The notes: a model not told the origin generated them from the sequence alone. Counted from the stretch's first letter, positions 1-8,885 are shown. The stretch is DNA of 64,000 bases from Streptomyces sp. f51 (GCF_037940415.1 NZ_CP149798.1:5675001-5739000); one strand, 5' to 3'. Numbers and translations: made by a program.

Positions 1-1
1 C

Positions 2-307
2 AAGGACGGCGCCACCCACCGGCTGTCGGGCCGCGCCCAGGACAACCGGCTGGTCCACTTCACCAAGCCGGACGAAGAGGTCCGCCCCGGTGACGTGGTC
101 ACCGTCGAGATCACCTACGCCGCCCCGCACCACCTGCTCGCCGAAGGCGCCGTCCTTGACGTGCGCCGCACGCGCGCCGGGGACGCCTGGGAGAAGCGCA
201 ACGCCGCCGAGGCCGCCAAGCCCGTCGGCGTCATGCTGGGCCTGCCGAAGATCGGCGCCCCGGAGCCCCTTCCGGCCGCCACGGGCAGCGGCTGCGGGTG
301 CGACTGA
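2..307 (+). CDS. miaB: tRNA-2-methylthio-N6-dimethylallyladenosine synthase MiaB, C-terminal part
   Basis: Only the last 101 codons lie in the window; the gene starts upstream. The fragment fits a TRAM domain (HRLSGRAQDNRLVHF near the start, then RPGDVVTVEITYAAPHHLLAEG), the RNA-binding module that ends MiaB-type radical SAM methylthiotransferases, followed by a short tail ending in GSGCGCD. MiaB adds the 2-methylthio group to i6A37 of tRNA after MiaA has prenylated the base. miaA lies about 1.8 kb downstream on the same strand, the usual Streptomyces arrangement, and supports the call. The catalytic radical SAM part is outside the window, so RimO or another TRAM-bearing methylthiotransferase cannot be excluded from these residues alone. 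Confidence 0.8.
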   Translation, partial: KDGATHRLSGRAQDNRLVHFTKPDEEVRPGDVVTVEITYAAPHHLLAEGAVLDVRRTRAGDAWEKRNAAEAAKPVGVMLGLPKIGAPEPLPAATGSGCGCD

Positions 308-433
308 GCGAGCGACGGCGACGGCGGTGACCGGCGGGGCCGTAGCTGACGGCGGCCGGGGCCGCCCGCGCTGACCGTGGCCGAGGCTGCGGCTGCGTCC
401 TGTGGTGGTGACCGATCGGGGTCCGACGGCGAC

Positions 434-755
434 GTACGACACCGGGGCGGACCCCGGCGCACCGGCGGTGTACGGGACGGGGGCGGGACCCTGGCGGTCC
501 GGCGATGTACGGAACCGGGGCGGACCCCGGCGGTCCGGTGGTGTACGGCACGGGGGCGGGACCCTGGCGGTCCGGCGGTGTACGGAACCGGGGTGGACCC
601 CGGCGGTCCGGCGGTGTACGGAACCGGGGCGGGCCCCGGCGGACCGGCGGTGTACAGAACCGGGGCGGGCCCCAGCGGACCGGCTGCGTATGGAACCGGG
701 GCGGACCCCGGCGCACCGGCGGTGAAGCTGGGCGGGGCCCCGGCGGACCGGCGGC
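434..755. repeat. 36-bp tandem repeat (minisatellite), nine units
   Basis: Nine head-to-tail units of consensus GTACGGAACCGGGGCGG plus ACCCCGGCGGTCCGGCGGT. Unit starts are at 434, 470, 507, 543, 580, 616, 652, 688 and 724. Units 2 and 4 are 37 bp and share the same variant (an extra G and CCTGG), and the last is 32 bp. The two 37-bp units break any single reading frame, so I regard the array as non-coding although long GC-rich frames run through it. It fills most of the 470-bp gap between miaB and the next gene and ends about 10 bp before a -10-like TACGCT. Confidence 0.9.
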
Positions 756-764
756 GTACGGCGT

Positions 765-770
765 TACGCT
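765..770 (+). promoter_or_regulatory. -10-like TACGCT for a leaderless transcript
   Basis: TACGCT ends seven bases before the ATG at 778, and there is no Shine-Dalgarno sequence between them. This TANNNT-N6/7-start geometry is common for leaderless Streptomyces genes. No clear -35 is visible; that position falls inside the minisatellite. Confidence 0.5.
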
Positions 771-777
771 GCGGATC

Positions 778-1551
778 ATGCTTGTAGCCGCCGCAGTCTG
801 CCCCTGCCCTCCGCTGCTCGTCCCCGAGGTCGCCGCCGGCGCGGCGCCCGAGCTGGACGCCGTCCGCGCCGCCTGCACGGACGCGCTCGGCGTCCTCGCC
901 GCGTCCCGTCCCGACCTGCTGGTGGTCGTCGGCCCCGCCGGGGAGAGCGGGCGCGGACGCCATCCGCAGGGCACACGCGGCTCCTTCGGGGGCTTCGGGG
1001 TCGACCTCACGGTGCGCCTCGGCCGCCCGGACGCGGACGGCGTGGGCGACTCCGGCACGGGCGCCGGGCACTCCGGCCCGGACGGCACGGGCCACGCGTC
1101 CTCCGGACGTGAACTGCCGTCCTCCCTCGCCGTGGCCGCCTGGCTGCTGGAGCGCACCGGCTGGTCCGACGCCCCGGTGGAGGGGCTGGGGGTGGGGGAA
1201 CCCCTGGAGACCGAGCGGTGCGTCGAGACCGGGGAGCGGATCGGCGCGCGGGCCGGGCGGGTGGCCCTGCTGGTGATGGGGGACGCCAGCGCGTGCAGGA
1301 CCCTCAAGGCCCCCGGCTATCTCGACGAGCGCGCCGAGGCCTTCGACGCGGAGGTCGCGCGGGCGCTCGCGGCGGCCGACGTCGCGGCCCTCAAGGCGCT
1401 GGACGCCTCCCTGGCGTACGAACTGAAGGCCGCGGGTCGTGCCCCCTGGCAGATCCTCGCGGGCGCGGCCGCGGGCGCGGGACTCGGCGGCGACCTGCTC
1501 CACGACGACGCGCCCTACGGGGTGGGATACCTCGTGGCGGCCTGGTCCTAG
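778..1551 (+). CDS. class III extradiol dioxygenase-like conserved protein
   Basis: A 257-aa cytoplasmic protein that resembles the class III extradiol dioxygenase subunit B-like (LigB-fold) proteins encoded next to miaA in Streptomyces. N-terminal MLVAAAVCPCPPLLVPEVAAG carries the PP-LP turn of this family, LLVVVGPAGESG follows, a Gly/Asp-rich loop sits near residues 85-105, and GDASACRTLKAPGYLDERA is near residue 170. The early HHP metal site of true extradiol dioxygenases is not evident, so catalysis is uncertain. The ATG at 778 is chosen because upstream in-frame codons belong to the frame-breaking repeat array and because a -10 element lies just before it. The gene sits between miaB and miaA. 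Confidence 0.7.
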   Translation: MLVAAAVCPCPPLLVPEVAAGAAPELDAVRAACTDALGVLAASRPDLLVVVGPAGESGRGRHPQGTRGSFGGFGVDLTVRLGRPDADGVGDSGTGAGHSGPDGTGHASSGRELPSSLAVAAWLLERTGWSDAPVEGLGVGEPLETERCVETGERIGARAGRVALLVMGDASACRTLKAPGYLDERAEAFDAEVARALAAADVAALKALDASLAYELKAAGRAPWQILAGAAAGAGLGGDLLHDDAPYGVGYLVAAWS

Positions 1552-1609
1552 GAGCGGGAAGCGGCGGCCCCGACGACGGAGGATCCCTCGGGGCCGGTGC
1601 GCGCGCCGG

Positions 1610-1873
1610 TCAGGACGCCCGGGGCGGGGTCGGCGCGTCCGGCGGGCTCGTGTCCGTGCCGTCGTCCTTGTGAGCGAGGCGGTCCACGGCGTCCTTCGCC
1701 TTGCCCGTGCCCGTGTGGATCTTGTCGCTGTACTTGTGCTTGGTCTTCTCGTCGACCACCTTGGCGGCCTTGTCGAGCCCGTCGGCGACCTTGTGCCCGT
1801 GCTGCTGCGCGAGCCCGGAGACCTTGCCCTTCGCGGGCTCCAGCTTGGCTTTCAGATTGTCCATCAGACCCAT
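1610..1873 (-). CDS. MT0933/Rv0909-type antitoxin-like small protein
   Basis: An 87-aa, Lys/Asp-rich protein that looks amphipathic. MGLMDNLKAKLEPAKGKVSG opens it, followed by a helical HGHKVADGLDKAAKVVDEKT and a disordered Pro/Thr tail. This matches the family annotated as MT0933-like antitoxin. A GGGAAGG ribosome site lies 6 bases before the ATG. No toxin gene adjoins it: the neighbours are the dioxygenase-like gene and miaA, both on the other strand. In Streptomyces such proteins are often solitary, so a toxin-antitoxin role is an inference from the family name. A general stress role for a CsbD/YtxH-like helical protein is equally possible. Confidence 0.7.
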   Translation of the reverse strand: MGLMDNLKAKLEPAKGKVSGLAQQHGHKVADGLDKAAKVVDEKTKHKYSDKIHTGTGKAKDAVDRLAHKDDGTDTSPPDAPTPPRAS

Positions 1874-2097
1874 GGTTCGCCTTCCCTCGCGCGGCAGTTA
1901 CGTGGGGGAGCCCTTGTCGGCCTCGGTGTCGGCGGCCTCCGGCCTCCGGAGAAGCCGTTCAAAAACGCCCATATCAGGTCCATACGTTACTCGTGAGGGC
2001 GAACATCCGCGTCGCCCGGTGCGGGCCGCCGTCGCGTGAGGCGGGGCATCGCCCGGCTCGTTGGAGGAGAGGCCCCCGGGTTTGCGAGACTGGGGCG

Positions 2098-3036
2098 GTG
2101 AGCAGCGCACCCCCCGCACCCCGGGTCATCGCCGTCGTCGGACCGACCGCGGCAGGAAAGTCCGATCTGGGCGTCTTCCTCGCCAGGCATCTCGGCGGCG
2201 AGGTCGTCAACGCCGACTCGATGCAGCTCTACCGCGGGATGGACATCGGCACCGCCAAGCTGACGCCCGCCGAGCGCGGCGGCGTCCCGCACCACCTCCT
2301 GGACGTCTGGGACGTGACGGTCACCGCCAGCGTCGCCGAGTACCAGCGGCTGGCCCGCGCCCGGATCGACGCGCTGCTCGCCGAGGGCCGCTGGCCCGTC
2401 CTGGTGGGCGGCTCAGGACTGTACGTCCGCGGAGCCGTCGACAAGATGGAGTTCCCCGGCACCGACCCGGCCGTGCGTGCCCGGCTGGAGGAGGAGCTGG
2501 CCCTGCGCGGCCCGGGGGCCCTGCACGCGCGGCTCGCGATGAACGACCCCGGCGCCGCCGAGGCGATCCTGCCCAGCAACGGCCGCCGCATCGTCCGCGC
2601 CCTGGAAGTCATCGAGATCACCGGCAAGCCCTTCACCGCCAACCTGCCGGGACACGACTCCGTGTACGACACCCTTCAGATCGGCGTCGACGTGGCCCGC
2701 CCCGAACTGGACGAGCGCATCGCCCGCCGGGTGGACCGGATGTGGGAGGCCGGGCTCGTGGACGAAGTCCGCGCGCTGGAGGCGCGGGGACTGCGCGCCG
2801 GGCGCACGGCGTCCCGCGCGCTCGGATACCAGCAGGTGCTCGCGGCGCTCTCCGGGGAGTGCACCGAGGACGACGCCCGCGCCGAGACCGTACGCGCCAC
2901 CAAGCGCTTCGCGCGCCGTCAGGATTCATGGTTCCGGCGCGACCCCAGGGTGCATTGGCTCAGTGGGGCTGCGACGGATCTCACGGAACTTCAGGAACTC
3001 GCACTGGCGTTGGTCGAACGACCGGTCACAGCCTGA
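2098..3036 (+). CDS. miaA: tRNA dimethylallyltransferase MiaA
   Basis: A 312-aa enzyme that transfers dimethylallyl from DMAPP to N6 of A37 in tRNAs reading UNN codons, upstream of MiaB in the same modification. VIAVVGPTAAGKSDLG is the P-loop, NADSMQLYRGMDIGTAK is the diagnostic MiaA substrate-binding motif, VLVGGSGLYVRG and NGRRIVRALEVIEITG follow, and ATKRFARRQDSWFRRD is the C-terminal tRNA-contacting motif. The GTG at 2098 gives the normal family length; an upstream extension would not match the family. The next gene starts about 100 bp downstream. Confidence 0.95.
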   Translation: MSSAPPAPRVIAVVGPTAAGKSDLGVFLARHLGGEVVNADSMQLYRGMDIGTAKLTPAERGGVPHHLLDVWDVTVTASVAEYQRLARARIDALLAEGRWPVLVGGSGLYVRGAVDKMEFPGTDPAVRARLEEELALRGPGALHARLAMNDPGAAEAILPSNGRRIVRALEVIEITGKPFTANLPGHDSVYDTLQIGVDVARPELDERIARRVDRMWEAGLVDEVRALEARGLRAGRTASRALGYQQVLAALSGECTEDDARAETVRATKRFARRQDSWFRRDPRVHWLSGAATDLTELQELALALVERPVTA

Positions 3037-3143
3037 TCACGTCATGGCATCGGGACGCTCCGGCCGTCATCCGGGCCTCCGGTGCCGTGCCATCATCGAG
3101 CTTCGATCGACCAGTGAAGTCCGAGTTGGGAGGGCGCGTGGCG

Positions 3144-3677
3144 ATGGAGGCCGGCCCTCGCGACACCGCACGAGGCGCTGAATACGGTGCTGATCGGGAC
3201 GGAGTTCGTCTGAGCATCGATCCGGACGCCGACCCCGGCGTCGAGCCGGAGCTGGGCGGAGAGCGACTGAGCTCCGACGGCCCCGAGGACACCCCCGACG
3301 GGGTGATCGCCGACGGCCCCGGCCCCGGCGAGATGTCCCCGGAGGTCGAGGTCGAGCTGCGCCCGCAGCGTCTGCTGCGCATCTGGCAGCTCGCGCCGAT
3401 CGTGGCGCTGGCCGCGACGGGCTCCCTGATGTTCGCCTTCCCGCTCGCCTTCGAGTTCGGTGACGGCGGTGCCGTGGTCGCCATGCTCGGACTGCTGATC
3501 TGCCTGTGCGCCGCCGGCTGGGGCCTGATGGCCGCCCGCCGCGTCGGGTACGCGCTGCCCGGCCTCCCGCCGCGCGGCTCAGGCCGACGCGCCGACTGGC
3601 GGGTGGTGCTCGCGTACGTCGTGGTCGTCGCCGCGGTGGCCGTGCTCGCCGTCGGACGCGTGGCCCGGCTGCGCTGA
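3144..3677 (+). CDS. small membrane protein, unknown function
   Basis: A 177-aa protein with an acidic, Pro/Gly/Asp-rich N-terminal half (about 75 residues) followed by three hydrophobic segments: WQLAPIVALAATGSLMFAFP, VVAMLGLLICLCAAGWGLMA and VVLAYVVVVAAVAVLAVG. It is probably an inner-membrane protein with a cytoplasmic acidic tail. The ATG at 3144 lies ten bases after GGGAGGG; a GTG at 3138 is an alternative but too close to that site. It sits between miaA and dapF. I recognise no functional domain. Confidence 0.65.
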   Translation: MEAGPRDTARGAEYGADRDGVRLSIDPDADPGVEPELGGERLSSDGPEDTPDGVIADGPGPGEMSPEVEVELRPQRLLRIWQLAPIVALAATGSLMFAFPLAFEFGDGGAVVAMLGLLICLCAAGWGLMAARRVGYALPGLPPRGSGRRADWRVVLAYVVVVAAVAVLAVGRVARLR

Positions 3678-3815
3678 GCCCGGCCCGCTCCTTCCCCCGG
3701 GGCCACTCCTGCTCCCAGGCGCGCTCCCGTCCCCGGGGCCGCGCAGCGCTCCGGGTCCGCTCGTCCCCTCCGGGTCCGCGCCTTGTCCACGGCGCGTTCC
3801 TCCCCACCCGTGCCG

Positions 3816-3844
3816 TTCGGACGTCCGCCGCGACCCCGTACGAT
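3816..3844 (+). promoter_or_regulatory. dapF promoter, leaderless
   Basis: TTCGGA (3816-3821), a 17-bp spacer and TACGAT (3839-3844) lie six bases before the dapF ATG. The GAGGA abutting the ATG is too close to act as a ribosome site, so transcription probably starts at or next to the initiation codon. Confidence 0.6.
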
Positions 3845-3850
3845 CGAGGA

Positions 3851-4720
3851 ATGAGCACGCGGATCGCCTTCCTCAAGGGGCACGGGACCGAGAACGACTT
3901 CGTGATCATCCCGGACCCGGAGAACGTCATCGACCTCCCTCCCGCCGCCGTCGCCGCGCTGTGCGACCGCCGCGCGGGCATCGGCGGCGACGGTCTGCTG
4001 CACGTCGTGCGGTCCGCCGAGCACCCCGAGGCCAAGGAGATGGCGGCCGAGGCGGAGTGGTTCATGGACTACCGCAACGGCGACGGCTCGGTCGCCGAGA
4101 TGTGCGGCAACGGAGTGCGTGTGTTCGCCCACTACCTCCACCGCGCCGGGCTCGTGGCCGAAGGCGACATCGCGGTCGCCACGCGCGGGGGCGTGAAGCC
4201 CGTGCACATCGCCAAGCACGGCGACGTCACCGTCGGCATGGGCAAGGCGCTCCTCCCCGAGGGAGAGGTCACCGTGAGCGTCGGCGAGCGCAGCTGGCCC
4301 GCACGCAACGTGAACATGGGCAACCCGCACGCGGTCGCCTTCGTGGACGACCTCGCGCACGCCGGTGACCTGTACGCGCCGCCGCCGTTCTCCCCGGCCT
4401 CCGCCTATCCGGACGGGGTCAACGTCGAGTTCGTCGTCGACCGTGGGCCGGGCCATGTCGCCCTGCGGGTCCACGAGCGCGGTTCCGGCGAGACCCGCTC
4501 CTGCGGCACGGGGGCGTGTGCCGTGGCCGTCGCCACCGCCCGCCGCGACGACGCCGACCCCGCGGTGACCGGCACCCCGGTGACGTACACCGTCGACGTG
4601 CCCGGCGGACGCCTCGTCATCACCGAGCGCCCGGACGGCGAGATCGAGATGACGGGCCCGGCGGTGATCGTCGCCGAGGGCGAGATCGACACGGAGTGGC
4701 TGGACGGCGCACAGCGCTGA
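3851..4720 (+). CDS. dapF: diaminopimelate epimerase DapF
   Basis: A 289-aa PLP-independent epimerase converting LL-DAP to meso-DAP for lysine synthesis. Streptomyces peptidoglycan uses LL-DAP, so the meso form here mainly feeds lysine. FLKGHGTENDFVIIPDPEN is the N-terminal signature. The two catalytic cysteines sit in EMCGNGVRVFAHYL (first half) and ETRSCGTGACAVAVA (second half), and NMGNPHAVAFVDD lies between. The length and motif order are complete. It is a single gene with its own leaderless promoter; the 319-bp gap after it holds short direct repeats. Confidence 0.96.
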   Translation: MSTRIAFLKGHGTENDFVIIPDPENVIDLPPAAVAALCDRRAGIGGDGLLHVVRSAEHPEAKEMAAEAEWFMDYRNGDGSVAEMCGNGVRVFAHYLHRAGLVAEGDIAVATRGGVKPVHIAKHGDVTVGMGKALLPEGEVTVSVGERSWPARNVNMGNPHAVAFVDDLAHAGDLYAPPPFSPASAYPDGVNVEFVVDRGPGHVALRVHERGSGETRSCGTGACAVAVATARRDDADPAVTGTPVTYTVDVPGGRLVITERPDGEIEMTGPAVIVAEGEIDTEWLDGAQR

Positions 4721-5039
4721 GCCGCGCGGCGCCGACCCGCGCGGCGCCGACCCGCGCGGCGGCGCAGGGTGCCCGCATCGGGTCCGCCGCCGCCCCGGCC
4801 GGCCGGCCACTGGACGGACGTCGTACGTCCTTGCCGTCCATTCCAGAAAATCGAAACCGTAAACCCCAAAACCTTCGCTCGAATGGGTGATCCGTTTCAC
4901 GCTCGCCGAGAGGCGGTCTGCCGGGCGTGGTGGGGTCGGTAGCATCAAGCACCGGCCCGGACGGGGGATCGACACCATCTCCTGAGCCGAGTTCGCCATG
5001 GGGCACCCGTCCGCCGGTCTGACGCAGCCGGAGGTGCCC
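4721..5039. other. intergenic region before the RelA/SpoT homologue
   Basis: No gene seen. The left edge (about 4725-4766) holds two and a half copies of a 14-bp CGCGCGGCGCCGAC direct repeat. The middle (4841-4880) is unusually A-rich for this genome. A -10-like TAGCAT at 4940-4945 may drive the downstream gene, with a poor TCTGCC at -35. A strong GGAGGTG site precedes the ATG at 5040. Confidence 0.45.
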
Positions 5040-7259
5040 ATGAGTGCGGAGGCGACGAATCCCGCGACGCCAGGCCCTGTGACGCCCGCCGTCCAGCACA
5101 CGGCGGACCTGGAGCCCGGAGTGACCCCGGCGCACCGCAAGAAGGCGCGGCCCCGGATCGACCTGCGCCGGCTGGGGCGCGCCGCACTGCTCGGGCCGGC
5201 GGCCCGCGACCGGCTGCCCGACGCGATCGGTCATGTGGCGGAGGCCCACCGCGCGCACCACCCCGACGCCAAACTGGAGCCCCTGCGCCGGGCGTGGGTC
5301 CTCGCGGAGTCCTCGCACCGCGGCCAGATGCGCAAGAGCGGCGAGCCGTACATCACCCACCCGCTCGCCGTGACCCTGATCCTCGCCGAACTCGGCGCCG
5401 AGACCACGACGTTGACCGCTTCCCTGCTCCACGACACCGTCGAGGACACGGAGGTGACGCTCGATCAGGTCCGCGAGGAGTTCGGCGACGAGGTCTGCTA
5501 TCTGGTCGACGGCGTCACCAAGCTGGAGAAGGTCGACTACGGCGCCGCGGCCGAACCGGAGACCTTCCGCAAGATGCTGGTCGCGACGGGCAACGACGTC
5601 CGGGTCATGTCGATCAAACTCGCGGACCGGCTGCACAACATGCGCACCCTCGGGGTCATGCGCCCCGAGAAACAGGCCCGCATCGCCAAGGTGACCCGGG
5701 ACGTGCTCATCCCGCTGGCCGAGCGCCTCGGCGTCCAGGCGCTCAAGACCGAACTGGAAGACCTCGTCTTCGCGATCCTGCACCCCGAGGAGTACGAGCA
5801 CACCAGAGAGCTCATCTCCGAGAACGCGGGCCGCGCGGGCGACCCGCTCGCGGAGATCTCCGAGGAGGTGCGCACGGTCCTGCGCGACGCCGGGATCCAG
5901 GCCGAAGTCCTCATAAGGCCGCGGCACTTCGTCTCCGTGCACCGGGTTTCGCGCAAACGCGGCCCGATGCGCGGCGCCGACTTCGGACGCCTGCTGGTGC
6001 TCGTGAACGAGGACGCCGACTGCTACGGCGTCCTCGGCGAACTGCACACCTGTCTCACCCCGGTGGTCTCGGAGTTCAAGGACTTCATCGCCGTCCCCAA
6101 GTTCAACCTGTACCAGTCGCTGCACACGGCCGTCACCCGCGGCGACGGCCAGGTCGCCGAAGTCCTCATCCGCACCCACCAGATGCACAAGGTCGCCGAG
6201 GCCGGAGTCATCGCGCTGGGCAATCCCTACGCGCCGCCGTCGGAGGAACAGCCGGACGGCGGCGGCGAGCGCCCCTTCGACGGCGAGCGCGCCGACCCCA
6301 CCCGCCCCGGCTGGCTCTCCCGCCTGCTCGACTGGCAGCAGGGCGCCCCCGACCCGGACACCTTCTGGTCGACACTGCGCGAAGACCTCGCCCAGGACCG
6401 GGAGATCACCGTCTTCCGCGCCGACGGAGGCTCGCTCGGCCTGCCCGAGGGCGCCAGTTGCGTCGACGCCGCGTACGCGCAGTACGGCGAGGACGCGCAC
6501 GCCTGCATCGGCGCCCGCGTCAACGGCCGCCTGGCGACGCTGAGTACGGTCCTGCGGGACGGCGACACCGTGCAGCTGCTCATGGGCCAGGACCCCGCCT
6601 CCGAGCCGTCCAGGGAATGGCTGGAGCACGCGCACACTCCCGCCGCGCGGATCGCCATTCAGCGCTGGATCGCCACCCATCCCGCACCCGGCGAGGAGGA
6701 GGCGCCCAAGCCGTCCGCCACCGGCCCCCGCCCGTCCGCCGCGGCCCCGCCCCGCCCCGCCGAGACACAGGCCGCCCGCACCGCCGGACCGCAGACCGCC
6801 CGTCCCGCCAGCGCGGTCGCCGACCTCCCCGGCGCCTCCGTACGCATGGCCGGCTGCTGCACCCCCGTACCGCCCGACGAGGTGACCGGCTTCGCCGTCC
6901 GCGGGGGAGTGGTCACCGTGCACCGCGTCGAGTGCGCCGGAGCGGCGCGCATGAAGAGCGCGGGGCGCCCGGAGGTGGGAGTGCGCTGGGGTGACACCAC
7001 CGAGTGCCGCGTCACCCTGGTCGCCGAGTCCTTCGGACGCCCGCATCTGCTCGCCGACCTCACCGAGGCCATCGCGGCGGAGGGGGTCGCCATCGTCTCC
7101 GCGACCGTCGAACCGCCGAGCCAGCAGCGCGTACGCCACACGTACACCCTCCAACTCCCGGACGCGGCCCACCTCCCGGGCCTGATGCGCGCCATGCGCA
7201 ACGTGCCCGGCGTGTACGACGTGAGCCGCCCCCAGCACCCGGCGACCGCGGCCCAGTAG
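5040..7259 (+). CDS. rshA: RelA/SpoT family (p)ppGpp hydrolase/synthetase homologue (RshA-type)
   Basis: A 739-aa Rel/Spo homologue; Streptomyces carries this rshA type in addition to relA. The hydrolase HD domain looks intact: ITHPLAV, LLHDTVEDTEVTLDQV (about residues 105-145) and KLADRLHNMRTLG. The synthetase domain is recognisable (FKDFIAVPKFNLYQSLHTAV) but weakened: EVLIRTHQMHKVAEAGVIAL departs from the usual EVQIRT...AE.GVAAHW.YK. TGS (about 440-500), helical, CC (VRMAGCCTPVPPDEVTGFAV) and C-terminal ACT domains follow. Start 5040 is chosen for the GGAGGTG three bases upstream; an in-frame ATG at 4998 would add 14 residues. Net hydrolase activity is my inference. Confidence 0.9.
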   Translation: MSAEATNPATPGPVTPAVQHTADLEPGVTPAHRKKARPRIDLRRLGRAALLGPAARDRLPDAIGHVAEAHRAHHPDAKLEPLRRAWVLAESSHRGQMRKSGEPYITHPLAVTLILAELGAETTTLTASLLHDTVEDTEVTLDQVREEFGDEVCYLVDGVTKLEKVDYGAAAEPETFRKMLVATGNDVRVMSIKLADRLHNMRTLGVMRPEKQARIAKVTRDVLIPLAERLGVQALKTELEDLVFAILHPEEYEHTRELISENAGRAGDPLAEISEEVRTVLRDAGIQAEVLIRPRHFVSVHRVSRKRGPMRGADFGRLLVLVNEDADCYGVLGELHTCLTPVVSEFKDFIAVPKFNLYQSLHTAVTRGDGQVAEVLIRTHQMHKVAEAGVIALGNPYAPPSEEQPDGGGERPFDGERADPTRPGWLSRLLDWQQGAPDPDTFWSTLREDLAQDREITVFRADGGSLGLPEGASCVDAAYAQYGEDAHACIGARVNGRLATLSTVLRDGDTVQLLMGQDPASEPSREWLEHAHTPAARIAIQRWIATHPAPGEEEAPKPSATGPRPSAAAPPRPAETQAARTAGPQTARPASAVADLPGASVRMAGCCTPVPPDEVTGFAVRGGVVTVHRVECAGAARMKSAGRPEVGVRWGDTTECRVTLVAESFGRPHLLADLTEAIAAEGVAIVSATVEPPSQQRVRHTYTLQLPDAAHLPGLMRAMRNVPGVYDVSRPQHPATAAQ

Positions 7260-7388
7260 CACGGCGACGACGGCCCGCTGGAACAGGCCCTCGCGCGCTG
7301 GCCCCAATGAACCCCGGCACCTACCCGTTCGGGTGGGCCGGGTGCGAGTCGGCGGCGCGGGACCGGTGCGCGCTGGTAGCCGTGGTCC

Positions 7389-8885
7389 ATGCCGCTCAAC
7401 GCCACCCCCACGCCCGCACGCCCGAGGAGCCGCCGTGTCGCCGCGGCCCTGCTCGCCTCGGCCGTCTCCGTCTGTCTGATCGCCGCGAGCGCCCCGGACC
7501 CGGCCGTGCCCCTGGGAGTCGGCGACCGCCTCTTCCCCACCCTCGGCAACCCCGGGTACGACGTCGAGTCGTACGACCTCGACTTCACCTACCCGGGCAG
7601 CAACGACAAGCCGCTCACCGCCGTCACCACCATCGACGCGCTGACCACCGAGCCGCTCGACCGCGTCAACCTCGACTTCGCGAACGGAACCGTCCGGTCC
7701 GTCGACGTCAACGGAAGCCCCGCCCGCTTCGCGAAGGCCGGCGAGGACCTGGTGGTGACCCCCGCCGAACGCCTGCCCGCCGGGTTCCCGCTGCGCATCA
7801 CCGTGCGGCACACCAGCGACCCCGTGAGCGCGAAGGGCCAGGACGGAGGCTGGGTAAGGACCAAGGACGGGCTCGCGATGGCCGGCCAGGCCGACGCCGC
7901 GCACCTGGTCTACCCGTGCAACGACCACCCCTCCGACAAGGCCCTGTTCACCATCCACGTCACGGCCCCCGACCGGTACACGGCCGTCGCCAACGGACTG
8001 CCCGAGGGCACCCGCCACGCGCGCGGGACCACGACCTGGACCTACCGGACCGAGCACCCCATGGCCACCGAGCTGACCCAGGTGTCCATCGGCCGCTCCG
8101 CCGTGCTGCACCGGCAGGGGCCGCACGGACTGCCCGTACGGGACGTGGTCCCCAGCGCGGACAAGGCGGCGCTCGAACCCTGGCTGCGCAAGACCCCCGG
8201 CCAGATCGCCTGGATGGAGAGCAAGGTCGGACCGTACCCCTTCGAGACCTACGGGCTGCTGATGGCCCAGGCGCAGACCGGCTTCGAACTGGAGACGCAG
8301 ACCCTGTCCCTCTTCGAGAAGGAGCTCTTCACCCAGCCCGCGTACCCGAAGTGGTACGTCGACTCGATCATGGTGCACGAGCTGTCGCACCAGTGGTTCG
8401 GCGACAGCGTCACCCCCGGCACCTGGTCGGACGTGTGGCTCAACGAAGGGCACGCCACCTGGTACGAAGCCCTGTACGCCGAGGAGAAGGCGCACAAGCC
8501 CATGGAGAAGCGGATGAAGGCCGCCTACCGGCTGTCCGACTCCTGGCGCGCCGCCGGCGGGCCGCCCGCCAGGCCGAAGGGGCCCAACCCCGGGCAGAAG
8601 ATCAGCATCTTCCGCCCCAACGTCTACGACGGAGCGGCCCTGGCCCTGTACGCGCTGCGCCAGGAGATCGGACGCCGTGCCTTCGAGCGCCTGGAGCGCA
8701 CCTGGGTGAGCGTCAACCGCGACGACGTGGCCTCGACGGCCGACTTCGTGGACCTCGCCTCCGCCGTCGCTGCCCGCGATCTGCGCGGATTCTTCAAGGC
8801 GTGGCTGTACGGCGCCAAGACACCGCCGATGCCGGGTCACCCGGACTGGAAGAGCGACGCCCCGAAGGCGCTCAAGAGCAGGTGA
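7389..8885 (+). CDS. secreted M1-family metallopeptidase
   Basis: A 498-aa zinc aminopeptidase-like protein. The N-terminus has Arg residues and a hydrophobic stretch (VAAALLASAVSVCLIAASA), a probable signal peptide ending near residue 35. An N-terminal beta domain (DVESYDLDFTYPGS) is followed by the gluzincin core: HELSHQWFGDSVTPGTWSDV supplies the HExxH, and WLNEGHATWYEALYAEE the third zinc ligand. The usual GAMEN exopeptidase motif is replaced by AQTGFELETQT, so specificity may differ from typical aminopeptidase N. It is shorter than full M1 enzymes because the large C-terminal helical domain is missing. It follows rshA by 129 bp without evident operon coupling. Confidence 0.9.
   Translation: MPLNATPTPARPRSRRVAAALLASAVSVCLIAASAPDPAVPLGVGDRLFPTLGNPGYDVESYDLDFTYPGSNDKPLTAVTTIDALTTEPLDRVNLDFANGTVRSVDVNGSPARFAKAGEDLVVTPAERLPAGFPLRITVRHTSDPVSAKGQDGGWVRTKDGLAMAGQADAAHLVYPCNDHPSDKALFTIHVTAPDRYTAVANGLPEGTRHARGTTTWTYRTEHPMATELTQVSIGRSAVLHRQGPHGLPVRDVVPSADKAALEPWLRKTPGQIAWMESKVGPYPFETYGLLMAQAQTGFELETQTLSLFEKELFTQPAYPKWYVDSIMVHELSHQWFGDSVTPGTWSDVWLNEGHATWYEALYAEEKAHKPMEKRMKAAYRLSDSWRAAGGPPARPKGPNPGQKISIFRPNVYDGAALALYALRQEIGRRAFERLERTWVSVNRDDVASTADFVDLASAVAARDLRGFFKAWLYGAKTPPMPGHPDWKSDAPKALKSR

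Noticed and set aside
434..755. CRISPR array
   Set aside because: Units are directly contiguous with no unique spacers, and there are no cas genes in the window; it is a minisatellite.
377..787. Collagen-like Gly/Pro repeat protein encoded by the 36-bp array
   Set aside because: Two units are 37 bp, so no frame keeps the repeat throughout; no ribosome site; the same array is open on both strands only because it is GC-rich.
505..1551. Longer form of the dioxygenase-like protein starting inside the repeats
   Set aside because: The extra residues are repeat-derived, and a -10 element with the ATG at 778 fits better.
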